Assembly: GCA_033549345.1 (NCBI GenBank)
Contig: JAWSUT010000007.1
Span: forward strand, 54,658-118,657
Source: JAWSUT01 sp033549345
Lineage (GTDB): Bacteria; Bacillota; Dethiobacteria; Dethiobacterales; Dethiobacteraceae
Direction: 5' to 3'
Length of the DNA: 64,000 nucleotides
The position numbers and the translations under genes were made by a program. The notes below the pieces were generated by a model. It did no database searches and had not been told where the DNA came from. It worked only from the letters and a program-made list of their open reading frames with translations. This document shows positions 54,101 through 62,582 of this stretch, piece after piece (position 1 is the stretch's first letter; every line of letters begins with the position of its first letter).

Positions 54101-54819
54101 CCCGGCCGGGGCGGCGCGTATTCAAGCCAGCGTACATCGGGCTGCGCAGCCAACAAGTTAATGAGGGCCGCATCCCCTGCAATAAGCAGCTCACCATATT
54201 GTCCGCGGTAATAGCTTTCGGGACAGGTTTTGCGAACCAGAGTAGCTCCGGCGTTTAAGACAGTTTCGATTACACGACTCATTTTATGCGGCGGGTAGAT
54301 TGCAATACTTAGATAGGTAATGTGGCCTTGCAGCCGGTGCAGGCTGCGGTGTATGCGGTATTTGGGCAGAAACGGCCCGACCCAGGCCACATAGGGTAGT
54401 ATAGCCGCATGCATAATCTGCTCCCTGCTGCACACAACAAACAGGCCATAGGCACCGATAGGTTCAACCACATCAAGTCCCTTTTGCTCCAGTTCACTAA
54501 CCCACTGTGGTAGAGGAGGAGCAATCAGTTGGATTAAGTAATGCGTCCAGTTCGCGTAATTCTCCGGAATATGAATTGGTACGTCTCCCCTGTCCGTTTT
54601 TATCTCAAAGTCGCCTATTGTCAGCATATCAGTCCCGCGCAATAGTTTTACCCGATAGCCCTTTTTCTCAAGTAGGATTAATTGGCGGCGGCTGCCTTTA
54701 ATCAAGATTCCCCGGGGCAGGACAAACTCCACAGCGCATCCCTCGTACCGTGCCGCAGTTTCAGCACTCTCACGCAGTTTGGTATTAACCGGACTGCTCA
54801 CTATCGCACTATACACCAC
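51130..54819 (-). CDS. Giant subtilisin-family (S8) protein with vWA-like C-terminal region
   Basis: About 1229 residues. The catalytic triad is complete: Asp289 (AICDTGVDAN), His328 (DHGTHVASIAVGG) and Ser540 (MTGTSMSAALVSGA), with Asn437 (SSGNSGPE). A prodomain-like region of about 270 residues precedes it, but no signal peptide. After the protease comes a P/CUB-like beta region (DFSLVIDNGE), then a vWA-like segment (GDGVGLIGVAGDS, AVLLFSKGG, ACAFGIGANHHLLAKLAADS) lacking a visible DxSxS metal site. A beta-sandwich tail ends it. GTG start uncertain within 9 nt. The role is unknown; flanking genes give no hint. Confidence 0.82.
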   Translation of the reverse strand: MVYSAIVSSPVNTKLRESAETAARYEGCAVEFVLPRGILIKGSRRQLILLEKKGYRVKLLRGTDMLTIGDFEIKTDRGDVPIHIPENYANWTHYLIQLIAPPLPQWVSELEQKGLDVVEPIGAYGLFVVCSREQIMHAAILPYVAWVGPFLPKYRIHRSLHRLQGHITYLSIAIYPPHKMSRVIETVLNAGATLVRKTCPESYYRGQYGELLIAGDAALINLLAAQPDVRWLEYAPPRPGLEGEREAQIAAGNLDNRLYPHRAPLPGYGGWLQSLGLAGGSGVKIAICDTGVDANREQNRLGHADLRGRQYAFVDYRVTPDSGECVDHGTHVASIAVGGAVTGQKDNEGFLRGQGMAPHAEYINQNILAGPWPPDWAAVVRDAVIRGAAIINNSWCAGSGTGDGYTLAARTFDRLVCDAVPGYARPRPVTIVFSSGNSGPEPYSITPPKEAKNVIVVGNSLGWQTDKRFHCADIRGVFGASSRGPAKDGRVLPTVVAPGTDVAAALAPGSRRTPITGTVQKDVKNPAKKQSSYVFMTGTSMSAALVSGACAVITEWWQAGTGGRHPSPSLLKALLVNGAEDQAGGQDWRCLNGNKKNNIGWTDLQDGRYCRPLEYLPLLVLSGFEVLCQRTDEGLLRAGEWYYSFREKTLYVRLKGSSSPTAPAAPLLSALAPHPLGNLPDNVQGWGRVTLNNIFLQSPAVNRGKITVLDGEHVFTASGQEYIMQVAPVDAKFPLRVTLAWTDPAAAVGSGSTLVNDLDLEVREVSGEHRLYKGNAMKRGYSRVGADYDNSNNVECVYLRQPQGIYEIRVVASALRAAARPPFGCRENWQDFSLVIDNGERVTANPVTVVPVIEQCCEGEDIGSEVKVAGKQFLVSLRPGDGVGLIGVAGDSCSADRARALRTIAGRSAHRLTSARMLLKHSRRACISCAAALSAANELFANLPGRNAVLLFSKGGSNTCRFCANSRPPVSSAAVYACAFGIGANHHLLAKLAADSGGRYYYVPDTAWLPSVCNYIRAELTGEDVVLNRTLTTARGYSETLALIDEGVREVTFVFSWPQVPKRHTCEPGQDDELSVHLREPDGRYVHPNSSLYYRQEGSGHLIYKKNKPKPGLWRLVLRTAENKDMQYTVCVFVQSELHLRVTAPQEGDSSNVSVSVLDHNTTVQNYRTTVSVYLPDGSKKETHTAGTDDTSPCNVIVRVDGISPVSDSPFCRYQLVSPAPAVSPTQEY

Positions 54820-54886
54820 CGCCACTCCTTTTTTTGAAAATTCTGATTTTTTATCTTATATTCATTCTACACCATAAATATAGCAA

Positions 54887-55007
54887 AATGAAGACGCGGG
54901 GACAGGCTCCACTGTCCTCAAAAGTTCCCGAATCATCTCCAACAATCACGACAGGTTCTTATAGACAAAAAAATGAGGACAGTGGAACCTGTCCCCGCGT
55001 CTTCATT
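54887..55007. mobile_element. 121-bp MITE-like element with 34-bp terminal inverted repeats
   Basis: The left end (54887-54920) begins AATGAAGACGCGGGGACAGG; the right end (54974-55007) is its reverse complement, 33 of 34 bases matching. The 53-bp centre is non-coding. The right end runs into the nadC stop codon (55006-55008), so the element both abuts and probably terminates nadC. The GGGGACAGG core recurs at 8764-8790, and related GGGGACGGG at 10294-10338. It may be moved by an IS200/RAYT-type transposase elsewhere in the genome. Confidence 0.75.
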
Positions 55008-55830
55008 ATAGCAGTTTTAGTGATAAATCAAAGGAGCGGTAGCTGTGTGTCAGGTAGCCGAGGGAAATTAAATCCACACCTGTTTGGGCCACATCTTGTA
55101 ACTGTGACTCGGTAATTCCCCCTGAGGCTTCCGTAAGAGCACGGCCACGAACCTTGGAGACGGCCTGGGCCATCTCGGCAACTGTCATATTATCCAGCAT
55201 AATGATATCAACTTCGCAGGCAAGTGCCTCTGCCACATCCTGCAGGCCGGCAGCCTCAACCTCAATTTTTACAGTAAAACCGGTATTCTTTCTAACTTTC
55301 TTTACTGCCTGTGTGATAGATCCTGCTCCCTTAATATGGTTATCTTTAATCATTACCATATCACCAAGGTTAAAACGATGGTTTTCTCCGCCTCCGGCCC
55401 TGACCGCATACTTCTCAAGGATGCGCAGCCCCGGCGTGGTCTTACGTGTGTCCACAATCCGCGCCCTGGTACCGGCTACCAGTCTTACAGCGCTAGCTGT
55501 CTGTGTGGCAATCCCCGACAATCGCTGCATAAAGTTCAGTGCAACGCGTTCTCCTTTTAGGATGGATGCTACCCGGCCTTCCACAGTGGCAACACAGTCT
55601 CCTGCACCGATGGCATCACCGTCTGTAAAATGTGCAATAAACCGGGCGTCCATAACCTGTGAAAAGACTTCCGCAGCCACCGGCAGCCCGGCTATAATTC
55701 CGTTTTCACGTGAAATAATTTCTGCTTTCCCCTGCTCGTCGGAAAAAATACTGTCCGTAGTTTTATCACCCTGAGCCAGATCCTCATCAAGCGCTCTGCG
55801 GACAAGTTCTCTATACTGCAACAGATGCAC
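55006..55830 (-). CDS. nadC: Nicotinate-nucleotide pyrophosphorylase (carboxylating)
   Basis: 274 residues from a GTG at 55830 (GGAGG 9 nt upstream). Motifs RALDEDLAQGDKTTDSIF, NFMQRLSGIAT, VDTRKTTPGLR, KYAVRAGGGENHRFNLGD and IKDNHI are all present. It converts quinolinate and PRPP to nicotinate mononucleotide. It overlaps nadB by 20 nt. Its stop codon is formed at the edge of the MITE-like element. Confidence 0.95.
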   Translation of the reverse strand: MHLLQYRELVRRALDEDLAQGDKTTDSIFSDEQGKAEIISRENGIIAGLPVAAEVFSQVMDARFIAHFTDGDAIGAGDCVATVEGRVASILKGERVALNFMQRLSGIATQTASAVRLVAGTRARIVDTRKTTPGLRILEKYAVRAGGGENHRFNLGDMVMIKDNHIKGAGSITQAVKKVRKNTGFTVKIEVEAAGLQDVAEALACEVDIIMLDNMTVAEMAQAVSKVRGRALTEASGGITESQLQDVAQTGVDLISLGYLTHSYRSFDLSLKLL

Positions 55831-57394
55831 TGTCGGCTTCCTCCTTTTCCTTGCTGAAACTGAATCTTCGCGCCAGAGCCGGGGCAGGCTGCGGATAGTC
55901 CAGGCGAAAATGTCCGCCGCGGCTCTCTGTACGCCGCAGCGCGCCCTGCACAATCAGCTGCGCTGCCGTGATTAGATTTTTCAACTCCCAGGCGGACTGA
56001 TTTGCAGGTTCTGCCGGAACCTGTGAAGCATATACAGCCAATTCCTCACGCAGAATAAACAGGGCAGTACCGGACCGTAAAACGCCTGCGTCCTCAAACA
56101 TCCGCCTGCGCAATTGCTCTCTGATTTTACGTACACTCTCCGGCCGCATTACCGTCTGCGAAACATTCTGTGCCGCTTTGCAGGGAGCCGGTAATGAAAG
56201 CCGTTTTTCCCTGATGGATTCCACTGCCCGACTGGCAAATACAAGCCCTTCCAGTAGTGAATTGCTGGCGAGGCGGTTTGCACCGTGCACACCGCTGCAC
56301 GCTGCTTCGCCGCAAGCATATAGTCCCGGGATACTGGATTGTCCGTCCAGGCCGGTTTCAATTCCACCCATAGCGTAATGTGCAGCCGGCGCCACAGGCA
56401 GCCAGTGACACGACATGTCAAGCCCGCGCTTCTCTGCCATGGCAAAAATTGTCGGGAAGCGATTAATAAGAAACTCTTTTCCCCTCCCGGTGATATCCAG
56501 GAAAACATGCGCACTGCCGCTTTTCTTCATCTGATCCAGAATGGCGCGTGCCACAACATCACGCGGACCCAGTTCCGCCATCTCATGATAATCCGGCATA
56601 AACCTGTCCCCTTTACTGTTGCGCAGTGTGGCACCCTCTCCTCTGAGAGCTTCGGAGACTAAAAACGTTTCTTCCTCATTTTTCCCCATAAATACAGTGG
56701 GATGGAACTGGATAAATTCAAGGTCGGCAATGCGGGCACCGGCACGGTAGGCCATGGCTACTCCGTCACCGGTGGCGACTTGTGGGTTAGTGGTCCGGGC
56801 AAAAACCTGCCCCAGGCCCCCTGTGGCAAGAATGACTGCTTTGGCGCGGAGCGTCTGACCCGATAACGTTCTCACACCGCAAATCGAACCTTCCTTTACC
56901 AGCAAATCAGTGACAAACGTTTGCTCTCTGACTGAAACTGTCGGTTGGCAGGCAAGACGCTCCTGCAGTGTATTCTGAATCAGCCGGCCTGTGGCATCAC
57001 CACCGCAGTGCAGGACACGGTTCTTACTGTGTGCCCCTTCCCGGGTCAGGGCCAGCCGGCCGTCATCCTGTAAGTCAAACGGTGTACCCAGGGAACGTAG
57101 CTCCCGGATGCAGCGGGGACCTTCCTCCGCCATAACGCTCACGGCCTGTGAGTCACATGTACCCGCACCGGCCTGTAATGTGTCTGCAATATGGCCTGCC
57201 GGGTTGTCGTCCTGGCCGATGGCGGCGGCTATACCGCCCTGGGCCAGCCAGGTATTTGTATCTTCGAGAGCACCTTTTGTCAAAAGACAGACACTGGCAT
57301 GACCTGCAGCTTTAAGAGCCGCATAGAGACCGGCAATACCGCTGCCGACAACAATTAAATCAAATTCCGTACGGGTTTGCAGGTTGGTAAGCAC
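55811..57394 (-). CDS. nadB: L-aspartate oxidase
   Basis: 527 residues. FAD-binding VVGSGIAGLYAAL, TKGALEDTNTWLAQGGIAA, the catalytic HGANRLASNSLLEGLVFA, and a helical C-terminal domain. It oxidises aspartate to iminoaspartate, using fumarate as acceptor in anaerobes. GTG start with GAGGTG 7 nt upstream, 14 nt after nadA. Confidence 0.95.
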   Translation of the reverse strand: MLTNLQTRTEFDLIVVGSGIAGLYAALKAAGHASVCLLTKGALEDTNTWLAQGGIAAAIGQDDNPAGHIADTLQAGAGTCDSQAVSVMAEEGPRCIRELRSLGTPFDLQDDGRLALTREGAHSKNRVLHCGGDATGRLIQNTLQERLACQPTVSVREQTFVTDLLVKEGSICGVRTLSGQTLRAKAVILATGGLGQVFARTTNPQVATGDGVAMAYRAGARIADLEFIQFHPTVFMGKNEEETFLVSEALRGEGATLRNSKGDRFMPDYHEMAELGPRDVVARAILDQMKKSGSAHVFLDITGRGKEFLINRFPTIFAMAEKRGLDMSCHWLPVAPAAHYAMGGIETGLDGQSSIPGLYACGEAACSGVHGANRLASNSLLEGLVFASRAVESIREKRLSLPAPCKAAQNVSQTVMRPESVRKIREQLRRRMFEDAGVLRSGTALFILREELAVYASQVPAEPANQSAWELKNLITAAQLIVQGALRRTESRGGHFRLDYPQPAPALARRFSFSKEKEEADSASVAV

Positions 57395-57408
57395 ATCGCT
57401 TCACCTCT

Positions 57409-58323
57409 TTACTGGACAGCCAGCATGCGTTCAAGTGCCCTGCGTGCCGGTTCCCTGACAGCTTCGGATACAGTTATTTGCGGCTTCATCGTCTCCAGCG
57501 CCGCAGCAACTTTCTCCAGATTCGTATACTTCATATTGGGGCAGACCAGGCCCTGATGCAAAAGATAAAATTCTTTGTCTGGATTTTCTTGCTTTAATCG
57601 ATAAAGCAGGCCCATTTCTGTACCGATAATTAGCTTGTTATGCTTTGTTTCCCTGGCAAATTGCAGAATGCCGCCGGTGGAGAAAGCATGATCGGCTGCC
57701 GCCACCACTTCAGGCCTGCACTCCGGATGCACCACAACAACTGCGTCAGGATGCGTCTGCCGCGCTGCCGTAACCGCGTCGGCACCAACGCGGTGATGCG
57801 TGACACAGTAACCTTCCCAGAGAATCATCCGTTTGTCCGTGCGGTCGGCGACAAACCTGCCGAGATTCATGTCGGGCACAAAGAGGATTTCTTCGGCATC
57901 GAGTGAGTTAACCACATTAACAGCATTGGATGAGGTTACGCAGATATCACTCTCGGCCTTCACGGCAGCGGAGGAGTTTACATACGTAACTACCTTGGCG
58001 CCTGGATACTGTTTCTTTTTTTCCCGCAGCGCATCCACTGTTACCATATCCGCCATCGGGCATCCGGCCAAGATTTCCGGGAGCAGTACAGTTTTATCCG
58101 GTGCCAGAATGGATGCGCCTTCCGCCATAAAATGCACGCCGCAAAAGACAATCACATCGGCAGCCGTTTCTGCTGCCACGCGGCTTAAGCCAAAAGAATC
58201 CCCTACGTAATCAGCTGCGTCCTGCACTTCATCAATCTGGTAGTTGTGAGCAAGTATTACTGCATTACGTTTTTCTTTTAATTCTTTTACCTTGTCCATT
58301 AGCTCATGTGTCTTTGCATGCAT
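57409..58323 (-). CDS. nadA: Quinolinate synthase
   Basis: 304 residues from the ATG at 58323. Motifs AVILAHNYQIDEVQDAADYV, VFCGVHFMAEGA, GCPMADM, TYVNSSAAVKAESD, VVVHPECRPEV and GLVCPNMKYT carry the three Cys ligands of the [4Fe-4S] cluster. It condenses iminoaspartate with DHAP to quinolinate. First enzyme gene of nadA-B-C; a consensus promoter precedes it. Confidence 0.95.
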   Translation of the reverse strand: MHAKTHELMDKVKELKEKRNAVILAHNYQIDEVQDAADYVGDSFGLSRVAAETAADVIVFCGVHFMAEGASILAPDKTVLLPEILAGCPMADMVTVDALREKKKQYPGAKVVTYVNSSAAVKAESDICVTSSNAVNVVNSLDAEEILFVPDMNLGRFVADRTDKRMILWEGYCVTHHRVGADAVTAARQTHPDAVVVVHPECRPEVVAAADHAFSTGGILQFARETKHNKLIIGTEMGLLYRLKQENPDKEFYLLHQGLVCPNMKYTNLEKVAAALETMKPQITVSEAVREPARRALERMLAVQ

Positions 58324-58355
58324 AAAAAAAACATCCTCTCCCGTGTTTGCACTCA

Positions 58356-58384
58356 ATTATGCCACGGGAAAGGTGTCTTGTCAA
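58356..58384 (-). promoter_or_regulatory. Promoter of nadABC
   Basis: On the minus strand -35 TTGACA (58379-58384, perfect), 17-bp spacer, -10 CATAAT (58356-58361). A start near 58349 leaves a leader of about 26 nt. Confidence 0.82.
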
Positions 58385-58392
58385 CTGTAAAT

Positions 58393-58407
58393 ACAATGCA
58401 GCATTGT
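58393..58407. promoter_or_regulatory. Palindrome upstream of the nadA promoter
   Basis: ACAATGC-A-GCATTGT, perfect 7-bp arms around one base, 9 bp upstream of the -35 hexamer and 20 nt after the niaR stop. Candidate NiaR operator or short terminator; no T run follows, which favours an operator. Confidence 0.5.
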
Positions 58408-58426
58408 CAGGTGGTATCTTTAATAA

Positions 58427-58942
58427 TTAGTCCACCAGATACCCAGCCTGCCCCAGTGCAGCGATGATCTCCTCAATGACCCGCCTGTCCGGCGCTTCAA
58501 TGGTATGGAGATGAACACCGTCGGTGAGAGCTGACAGGGGACGTGCTTCCGTCTGACCCAGTTGTCCCAGAAACTGAGTCAGATCGCGGCGGCTGGCAAT
58601 CATCAGGTTGCCCCGCATTTCACCGTAAACAGGGTGCTCCACAATCACATCCAGAACCTTTCCACCCAGATCAACTACAATGCCAATCTCATCCTCAATC
58701 TGCTCCCGGGTATGGCGGCAGGCTACAACCGCGGTTTCCGAGCGTCGATAAAGTCCTCGGGGAATCATATACCCCTGGGGTGTGGCCAACACCTGTTCTC
58801 CAGCAGCGCGTAGAATGGCAATATCCTGGACAATTACCTGCCTGCTGACACCGAACTGTTGTGCCAGATCCGTACCGGTAACCGGCGCAGCCGCATCACG
58901 GAGCCGGGTTATAAGTACTTCACGTCTTTTTTCTGTTTCCAT
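58427..58942 (-). CDS. niaR: NiaR-type NAD-biosynthesis repressor (HTH + 3H domain)
   Basis: 171 residues from the ATG at 58942 (GGGAGGTGG upstream). N-terminal HTH_11 (TGTDLAQQFGVSRQVIVQDI, then LRAAGEQVLATPQGY) and a C-terminal 3H domain with three conserved His in VACRHTREQ, VEHPVYGE and GVHLHTIE. NiaR binds nicotinate and represses NAD genes. It lies upstream of nadABC on the same strand. Confidence 0.93.
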   Translation of the reverse strand: METEKRREVLITRLRDAAAPVTGTDLAQQFGVSRQVIVQDIAILRAAGEQVLATPQGYMIPRGLYRRSETAVVACRHTREQIEDEIGIVVDLGGKVLDVIVEHPVYGEMRGNLMIASRRDLTQFLGQLGQTEARPLSALTDGVHLHTIEAPDRRVIEEIIAALGQAGYLVD

Positions 58943-59007
58943 CAAACCACCTCCCGGATATTATGGCCGAAAACAATAAATACGAATTATTTAAACCCGT
59001 TGAATAA

Positions 59008-59036
59008 AATGGCTGCGTTGTTTATACGCAGCCATT
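59008..59036 (-). terminator. Terminator of the liv operon
   Basis: On the minus strand AATGGCTGCGT (59026-59036), a 7-nt loop, ACGCAGCCATT (59008-59018), followed by TTATTC. It lies 25 nt after the livF stop. Confidence 0.8.
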
Positions 59037-59061
59037 CATTTATGTCATTAAACACTTTCTT

Positions 59062-59778
59062 TTACTTTACTTCTGCACCGCCAAGGTAGGCATTCTTAAC
59101 TTCTTCGCTTTCTAAGAGCTCTTTTGCCGGCCCCTGCATCACAATTTTCCCGGTTTCCAGAACATAGCCGCGGTGGGCAATGGAAAGTGCCATGTGAGCA
59201 TTCTGCTCAATCAAAAGAATGGTAGTGCCCTCGTTATGAATTTCTTTAATGATAGAGAATATCTGGCGTACAAGAATAGGAGCGAGTCCCATGGACGGTT
59301 CATCCAGCATCATCAACTTCGGCTTGGACATCAGTGCACGACCCATAGCCAGCATCTGCTGCTCCCCGCCGGAGAGTGTACCTGCCAGCTGGTTGCGGCG
59401 CTCCTCAAGGCGGGGGAAATGGTCGAATACCTTTTTCATACCGGCCGAGACAGTTTTTTTGTCACTGGACAGATAAGCGCCCAGCTCCAGGTTTTCCGTC
59501 ACCGTCATATTGGAGAAAACCCGTCGTCCCTCCGGAACATGCGAGACACCCATTTTGACAATATCCTGAGCAGCGGAGTTACTAATACTTTTATCGAGAA
59601 AAGTAATGGTCCCCTCTTTTGCCCTTTCCAAACCGGACACTGTCCGCAGTGTTGTTGTTTTTCCCGCTCCGTTGGCACCAATCAAAGTGACAATTTCACC
59701 CTGGCCAACTTCCAGGGAAACCCCCTTAATAGCGTGGATCGCACCGTAATAGACCTGTAAGTTCTCAATTTTCAGCAT
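59062..59778 (-). CDS. livF: Branched-chain amino-acid-type ABC transporter ATPase LivF
   Basis: 238 residues. Walker A GANGAGKTT, signature LSGGEQQMLAMGRAL, Walker B LMMLDEPSMGLAP, H-loop LLIEQNAHMAL. LivF is the shorter of the two ATPases of LIV-type importers and lacks the LivG insert. It starts 2 nt after livG ends. Confidence 0.93.
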   Translation of the reverse strand: MLKIENLQVYYGAIHAIKGVSLEVGQGEIVTLIGANGAGKTTTLRTVSGLERAKEGTITFLDKSISNSAAQDIVKMGVSHVPEGRRVFSNMTVTENLELGAYLSSDKKTVSAGMKKVFDHFPRLEERRNQLAGTLSGGEQQMLAMGRALMSKPKLMMLDEPSMGLAPILVRQIFSIIKEIHNEGTTILLIEQNAHMALSIAHRGYVLETGKIVMQGPAKELLESEEVKNAYLGGAEVK

Positions 59779-59780
59779 CG

Positions 59781-60557
59781 TTACACTTCCTCCCCGAGGT
59801 AGGCTTCAATCACCTTGGGATTGGAGCGAATCTCGGCCGGATTACCATGAGCGATGATTTTCCCGTAGTCAAGGACGTAAATACGCTCACACACACCCAT
59901 CACAAGGGACATATCATGTTCAATCAGTAAAATTGTCAGAGAAAATTTATCCCGGATAAAACGGATTAATTCCATCAACTGCTGTGTTTCTTGTGGGTTC
60001 ATCCCGGCAGCCGGTTCATCCAGGAGAAGCAATTGGGGATTTGTGGCCAGCGCCCGTGCGATTTCCAGCCGGCGCTGTTCTCCGTAAGGCAGATTTTGCG
60101 CCTTTTCGTCTTTTTTGTCCTGTAGATTAAAAATACTCAGAAAGTCAATAACTCTTTTCTCAATGTCAGCTTCTTCCGTAAGATACTGGTTTGTATGGAA
60201 GAAAGCAGGCCCCAGTCCGTACTTAACATTTTGGTGATAAGCAACCTTAACATTGTCGAGCACAGTCATGTCTTTAAACAGGCGGATATTCTGAAAGGTC
60301 CGGCCAATGCCCCGCTTGGAAATCTGATGCGGCTTAGGACTTTTCCCCGAAGTGCACATCACAATATCACAGAAAGACACGCTGCCTTCCGTTGGTTCGT
60401 ATACACCGGTAAGCATATTAAAGACCGTGGTTTTCCCGGCACCGTTAGGGCCAATCAGGCCTACCAGTTCACCTTTTTCCAGTGAAATATTGAAGTCGGA
60501 AACAGCAGTCAGGCCGCCAAAGCGGATAGTCAGCTGCTCTGTTGACAGAATAGCCAT
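59781..60557 (-). CDS. livG: Branched-chain amino-acid-type ABC transporter ATPase LivG
   Basis: 258 residues. Walker A GPNGAGKTT, a LivG-type insert before the signature (ISKRGIGRTFQNIRLFKDMT), LPYGEQRRLEIARAL, Walker B LLLDEPAAGMNPQ and the C-terminal IRSNPKVIEAYLG. It partners LivF. The start overlaps the livM stop region directly. Confidence 0.93.
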   Translation of the reverse strand: MAILSTEQLTIRFGGLTAVSDFNISLEKGELVGLIGPNGAGKTTVFNMLTGVYEPTEGSVSFCDIVMCTSGKSPKPHQISKRGIGRTFQNIRLFKDMTVLDNVKVAYHQNVKYGLGPAFFHTNQYLTEEADIEKRVIDFLSIFNLQDKKDEKAQNLPYGEQRRLEIARALATNPQLLLLDEPAAGMNPQETQQLMELIRFIRDKFSLTILLIEHDMSLVMGVCERIYVLDYGKIIAHGNPAEIRSNPKVIEAYLGEEV

Positions 60558-61604
60558 TTAACCCACCTCCTTTTGCCGGTCTGCATCTTTAGAAAACCGC
60601 TTACGCAGCTGGTTGGGGAAATCTCTCAGACTGTCTATGCTCTCCCTGAGAAGCTGCAGGGAGATCTCACGTGAGCCAAGCAGCCCCTTTGGCCTAAACA
60701 GCATGACACAAATCAGCATGAAGGAATAGATGACCATACGCAGTTCGCTGAAATTGCGGAACCACTCAGATAGTAAGACAAGGAAAACAGCTGCAGCAAT
60801 AGAGCCCGTTATACTGCCCAGACCACCAAGTACGACCATCAGCAGGACTTCCACGGAAATCATAAATGAAAACATCATCGGCTGTGCCACACGCATCAGA
60901 TGCGTTAACATTGCACCGCTGATTCCGGCAAAGAAGGCCCCAATCACAAAGGCAGTAACTTTATATTTTGTCGTATCAATCCCCATGGCTTCCGCTGCCA
61001 CTTCATCGTCACGGATCGAAATACAGGCCCGCCCGTGGCTGGAGTTGATAAAATTCCTAATGATAATAACGGTAATAACAACCAGCACCAGCGCCCAGGT
61101 AATCGTTGTGTGGCGGGTGATTCCCGAATAACCGGCAGCCTGGCCGACATACTTCCAGTTTAAAAACAAAATCCGAATAATCTCCCCAAAGCCCAGTGTG
61201 GCAATAGCCAGATAGTCACCACGCAGGCGAAGTGTGGGCAGACCGATAATAAAACCCGCAATCGCGGCAATAATACCACCCACCAAGAGGCCCAGCAAAA
61301 AAAGAAGCCCACTGGGAATAGGGATCGTTTCCGTTAGACCGAAAAGTCCTGTCTTGGTTATAATCGCAGAAAAATAACCGCCAAGCGCCATAAAACCTGC
61401 ATGACCAAGGGAGAACTGTCCCGTAATCCCCACAACCAGGTTAAGGCTCACAGCAGCAATAATAAAAATACACATATACAGGATAACAATGTTCTGATAC
61501 CCTGAAAATACTTTACTTGTAATCAGAGACTGGAGCACCGCACCTATGAGCACAGCAGCAAGCAAAACGAGGGCCTGTTTGAGCCAGGGTTGGTTTTTCA
61601 GCAT
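60558..61604 (-). CDS. livM: Branched-chain amino-acid-type ABC transporter permease LivM
   Basis: 348 residues, about nine membrane segments. Family motifs: GLVVGI-like NLVVGITGQFSLGHAGFMALGG region, ATLGFGEIIRILFLNW, and the EAA-type loop SIRDDEVAAEAMGIDTTKYK that contacts the ATPases. It forms the membrane channel with LivH. Confidence 0.93.
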   Translation of the reverse strand: MLKNQPWLKQALVLLAAVLIGAVLQSLITSKVFSGYQNIVILYMCIFIIAAVSLNLVVGITGQFSLGHAGFMALGGYFSAIITKTGLFGLTETIPIPSGLLFLLGLLVGGIIAAIAGFIIGLPTLRLRGDYLAIATLGFGEIIRILFLNWKYVGQAAGYSGITRHTTITWALVLVVITVIIIRNFINSSHGRACISIRDDEVAAEAMGIDTTKYKVTAFVIGAFFAGISGAMLTHLMRVAQPMMFSFMISVEVLLMVVLGGLGSITGSIAAAVFLVLLSEWFRNFSELRMVIYSFMLICVMLFRPKGLLGSREISLQLLRESIDSLRDFPNQLRKRFSKDADRQKEVG

Positions 61605-61607
61605 GGG

Positions 61608-62555
61608 CTACACCTTCTCCCGTACGTTCTTGCCCAAAATGCCTGTCGGCTTAATCAGCAGAATAACGATAAGAATTGCAAACGCAACCGCATCCCGGAT
61701 TGTCGAATACCCAAACGCACTAACGCCGGCCTCACTGACACCTAAAATCAGGCCGCCAATGGCAGCTCCGGGAATAATGCCAATTCCACCAAGGACGGCA
61801 GAAACAAAGGCCTTCAGACCGGGCAAAAGACCCAGAAGCGGTTCAACACGTCCATAGTTCGCACTGTAAAGAATACCGCCCGCTGCAGCCAGTGACGAGC
61901 CAATGGCAAACGTAAATGAGATGGTCGCATCAACATTAATGCCCATCAGTCGCGCAGCATCCTTGTCCAGGGACACGGCCCGCATCGCTTTTCCCATTTT
62001 TGTCCTGTGTACAACATACTGCAGCAAGACCATCAGTAACAGTGTGGAAACAATAATTAGAATCTGCCTGTTTGAAATGGTTGCATTTAATATACTAAAG
62101 CTCTTTGCCGGGAGGAATTTTGGATATCCCTTTGGCTCAGCACCAATCCAGTAAATGGCCAGATTTTGAAATAACAACGATACGCCGACTGCTGTCATCA
62201 GAGCGGCAACACGATGTGCTCCGCGTAAAGGTTTATAGGCAAGGCGCTCAACAAGCATACCCAAAGTGGCACAGACAATCATGGCAACAGCGATTGTAAT
62301 AGCAATATCGATAAGATGAACAGCAAGTGTCCCTTCCATGGCAGGCCAGCGCGCCGCAATTTTCGAACTCAGGTCAACCGTTGTTTTAAAGAAAAAACCC
62401 ACAAAAGAGCCAATCATAAAAATTTCACCGTGGGCAAAATTAATAAGTCTGATAATACCGTAAACCATGGTATAACCCAGAGCAATCAGAGCGTACACAC
62501 TGCCGAGGGAGATCCCGTTAATTAATTGTTGAATCACCTGATCTAAAACTCCCAC
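61608..62555 (-). CDS. livH: Branched-chain amino-acid-type ABC transporter permease LivH
   Basis: 315 residues from the GTG at 62555 (AAGGAG 10 nt upstream); the longer reading starts within the intergenic hairpin. About eight membrane segments; N-terminal GISLGSVYALIALGYTMVYG and INFAHGEIFMIG, and the EAA loop RAVSLDKDAARLMGINVD. Pairs with LivM. Confidence 0.92.
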   Translation of the reverse strand: MGVLDQVIQQLINGISLGSVYALIALGYTMVYGIIRLINFAHGEIFMIGSFVGFFFKTTVDLSSKIAARWPAMEGTLAVHLIDIAITIAVAMIVCATLGMLVERLAYKPLRGAHRVAALMTAVGVSLLFQNLAIYWIGAEPKGYPKFLPAKSFSILNATISNRQILIIVSTLLLMVLLQYVVHRTKMGKAMRAVSLDKDAARLMGINVDATISFTFAIGSSLAAAGGILYSANYGRVEPLLGLLPGLKAFVSAVLGGIGIIPGAAIGGLILGVSEAGVSAFGYSTIRDAVAFAILIVILLIKPTGILGKNVREKV

Positions 62556-62582
62556 GTCCTTTTCACTCCTTGCGAATAATAA

